A model generated the notes under the pieces. That model did not search any database, was not told where the DNA came from, and worked only from the letters and a program-made list of their open reading frames with translations. A stretch of 64,000 nt of DNA, from NCBI GenBank assembly GCA_046199005.1, contig CP176050.1:2418001-2482000 (forward strand). The letters run 5' to 3'. The stretch's first letter is position 1. The number at the start of each line of letters is the position of its first letter. Position numbers and translations under genes: made by a program. Shown one piece after another: positions 62,081-64,000 of this stretch. This stretch comes from Ascidiimonas sp046199005 (GTDB taxonomy: Bacteria > Bacteroidota > Bacteroidia > Flavobacteriales > Flavobacteriaceae).

Positions 62081-62088
62081 CAAAGATA
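62081..62088 (-). promoter_or_regulatory. -7 element (TATCTTTG) for the CvfB-like gene
   Basis: Perfect TAnnTTTG on the minus strand, 18 bases before the ATG at 62062. Confidence 0.5.
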
Positions 62089-62094
62089 CACATT

Positions 62095-62120
62095 AAAAAA
62101 GGCGTCTTAAAAGACGCCTT
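62095..62120 (-). terminator. Terminator after the DUF2853 gene
   Basis: AAGGCGTCTT pairs with AAGACGCCTT with a two-base loop; T6 on the minus strand. Confidence 0.88.
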
Positions 62121-62141
62121 ATAAAAAAACAATATTTCTAA

Positions 62142-62483
62142 TTAGTTATATACGGATTGCTTATTGAAGTGAACCGTTAACAAATAATAGATAACAGCTC
62201 TGTATTTGTTTCGATTTGATTTTCCGTACTTTTCTATAACGGCATTAATTGCTCCGTCAAGATCTTGACTTTCGCTCAATCCTAATTTTTTAATCAAAAA
62301 ATTATTTTTAACGGTGGCAAGTTCTTTTTCGTCAGAACCGGAAACAGTAGAAGAATCTGCGTTGTAAATGGAAGGTCCCAAACCAATGGTCACCTTAGTT
62401 AATAAATCCATGTCTGGAGTAACTCCACATTTCTCTTTAAGATCTGACGCATACTTTGCAATTAGATCGTCTCTTTTGCTCAT
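62142..62483 (-). CDS. DUF2853 family protein
   Basis: A 113-residue, mostly helical protein starting MSKRDDLIAKYASDLKEK and ending YRAVIYYLLTVHFNK, as in the DUF2853 family. No signal peptide or enzyme motif. Function unknown. It is flanked by menD upstream (84-base gap) and a terminator downstream. Confidence 0.87.
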   Translation of the reverse strand: MSKRDDLIAKYASDLKEKCGVTPDMDLLTKVTIGLGPSIYNADSSTVSGSDEKELATVKNNFLIKKLGLSESQDLDGAINAVIEKYGKSNRNKYRAVIYYLLTVHFNKQSVYN

Positions 62484-62567
62484 AGTTATAGTTTTAGTTT
62501 ATTAATATGCTTTACAAATGTTAAATATAACATTTTCTTTGCATGAGTGATAATAAAATTAGCAGAA

Positions 62568-64000
62568 CTAGCGAATAAACTTGAAATAATCAAGCAAAAT
62601 TTGATCATTTAGTGCTGTTGGTGTAAAAACTTCCAACAGTATGGGACCCTCCTGATAGGAGAAAAAATCAGGTAATACTTGAATGAACGTTTCTTTATTT
62701 TTGACCGAAATATATTTCAAACCATACATTTTACAAAGATCTGAAGCGTTCAGATCGTGTCTGGTCTCAAAGTATCTATGAAATTTATGTGAAGTCTTGG
62801 GGCCAGGTAGTATCCTAAAAATACCTCCTCCTCCATTATTAATGACAACTATTTTGAAATTATTTGGGATGTATTCATTCCACAATGCATTACTGTCATA
62901 AAAAAAGCTAAGATCACCTGTAATCAGAAATGAGGGCATTTCACTTGCATTAGCTGCACCTATAGCAGTAGAGGTGCTTCCATCTATACCACTTGTTCCT
63001 CTGTTGCAAAAAACCTGTAGTGATCTATTCAATTCAAACAATTGTGCATATCTTACAGTAGAACTATTACTCAATTGCAACATTGCAGGAGAAGGAATGC
63101 CAGCAAACAGTTGAGAATACACCCAGAAATCAGAAAAGGCGATTTTTGATATATAAAGAGAATGTTGTTGTTTTCGGTGAGACTCCACCTCTTTCCAGTA
63201 AGCTTTATACTGGGATTCAAGTTTAACCAGTTGCTCTCTAACTGTCCCGAAAAATATATTTACTGATGTTTTATAATGATGTGAAAGGCAAAAATAGGTG
63301 TTATAAGCTTTCTTAGTGTCTATATGATAATGCTTCTGTGGGGTATATTTTCTAAGAAAAGCTTTGATTTTTTTAGAAATGATCATTCCTCCAAAAGTGA
63401 TCAACATTTCAGGCTTTAAATCGATGATTTTAGTATCGTCTTTTTCAATGGGAGCGATCAATTGATCTATAGCCGGGAAAAAATCTTCATGGTGAAGATT
63501 GGAGGTCGTTTCGGTCAATACAATAACCGAAGGATCATTGGCTAATAGGGTTATTATTTCCTCCGAGATTTCATTTGGATGCTGTACCCCAACTAATACG
63601 AGTTTTTTTGAATATTGATTCCAGTCTTCAATAAACGATGGTAACGCTTCGTCTTCAAATATGATTACATTTTCTTTTATATACCTATTCCCGACAGCCG
63701 GAAGCGATCCTTCTATCATTCCGTATAATGGCTCTTCAAAAGGAGCATTAATATGTACAGGTGCATTAAGTTCAAAACAACGAGTTAGCGCACTATTCAA
63801 TAATTTTTCATCTTCTGAAACTCGTTCTCTTGAACCGGACAAATTTGCGCTATATGCTATATGATTACTAAAAACATTTGCTTGCCGTATCGTTTGGCCA
63901 TCACCAATATCGATTTTGTGAGCAGGACGATCTGCTGAGATTATCACCAACGGAATATCGCTGTAAAACGCTTCGGATATAGCAGGATAGTAATTAAGTA
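62568..64000 (-). CDS. menD: SEPHCHC synthase, partial (5' end outside window)
   Basis: The frame is open to the right edge, so the N-terminus is missing; about 477 residues are visible. PLVIISADRPAHKIDIGDGQTIRQ (given here in two parts: VIISADRP and DIGDGQTIRQ) is the MenD signature. The thiamine-diphosphate region GDLSFFYDSNAL and VVINNGGGGIF follows. It joins 2-oxoglutarate and isochorismate, the first committed step of menaquinone synthesis. An apparent start at 63950 is a GTG (Val) inside the conserved segment and not a real start. Confidence 0.95.
   Translation of the reverse strand, partial: LNYYPAISEAFYSDIPLVIISADRPAHKIDIGDGQTIRQANVFSNHIAYSANLSGSRERVSEDEKLLNSALTRCFELNAPVHINAPFEEPLYGMIEGSLPAVGNRYIKENVIIFEDEALPSFIEDWNQYSKKLVLVGVQHPNEISEEIITLLANDPSVIVLTETTSNLHHEDFFPAIDQLIAPIEKDDTKIIDLKPEMLITFGGMIISKKIKAFLRKYTPQKHYHIDTKKAYNTYFCLSHHYKTSVNIFFGTVREQLVKLESQYKAYWKEVESHRKQQHSLYISKIAFSDFWVYSQLFAGIPSPAMLQLSNSSTVRYAQLFELNRSLQVFCNRGTSGIDGSTSTAIGAANASEMPSFLITGDLSFFYDSNALWNEYIPNNFKIVVINNGGGGIFRILPGPKTSHKFHRYFETRHDLNASDLCKMYGLKYISVKNKETFIQVLPDFFSYQEGPILLEVFTPTALNDQILLDYFKFIR

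Overview
The window looks like the chromosome of a marine-type member of the Flavobacteriaceae (Bacteroidota). The evidence is the low GC content, DUF4834, DUF3857, DUF2853 and OMP_b-brl_3 type proteins, a TAnnTTTG -7 promoter element before many genes, few Shine-Dalgarno sequences, a complete-looking menaquinone route, and probable capnine (sulfonolipid) enzymes. I see no rRNA, tRNA, prophage, insertion sequence or CRISPR array. Both ends cut genes: the uvrA 3' end on the left and the menD 5' end on the right.

Layout. 0-2.7 kb: uvrA tail, then two related secreted YD-repeat-like proteins, each behind a near-identical sigma-54-like (-24/-12) element; the second carries a huge Arg/Asn-rich tail. 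2.8-8.2 kb: minus-strand envelope operon (DUF4834, YfhO-like, glycosyltransferase, flippase). 8.3-10.5 kb: outer-membrane protein and GNAT enzyme. 10.5-13 kb: probable cysteate acyltransferase and cysteate synthase. 13-21 kb: oligopeptidase B, YbaB, YegP, threonine aldolase, a zinc metalloprotease, prfB with its programmed frameshift, and an ArsC-like protein. 21-24 kb: Spy-like protein plus TonB-dependent receptor. 24-30 kb: a 57-residue membrane protein, fumC, hutI, a coiled-coil anchor protein, hutG and a MarR-GNAT fusion. 30-35 kb: two tandem TPR hybrid histidine kinases. 35-46 kb: metal-dependent hydrolase, ettA, small membrane protein, acyl-CoA carboxylase beta, patatin-like membrane protein, M24 peptidase and a plug/vWA fusion. 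46-64 kb: menE, menC, menA, menB and menD interleaved with DUF3857 proteins, a CPBP protease, an SDR, a histidine kinase, a LytTR response regulator, a SPOR protein, CvfB and DUF2853.

The most striking region is the 1.1-kb gap (56253-57372) between a TPR/HisKA_2 histidine kinase and a REC-LytTR response regulator. It holds four paired direct repeats with an exact 21-bp period, the geometry of a LytTR dimer site. On the minus strand each pair is followed, after exactly 27 bp, by a -7-like element. Three of the four units then run about 90-115 nt into a hairpin terminator whose U-tract lies on the same strand; the fourth points at the kinase gene. I read this as a two-component system with its own array of sibling small RNAs, encoded between its two protein genes. 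A 66-67 bp repeat found in this gap has a second copy next to the terminator after hutI.
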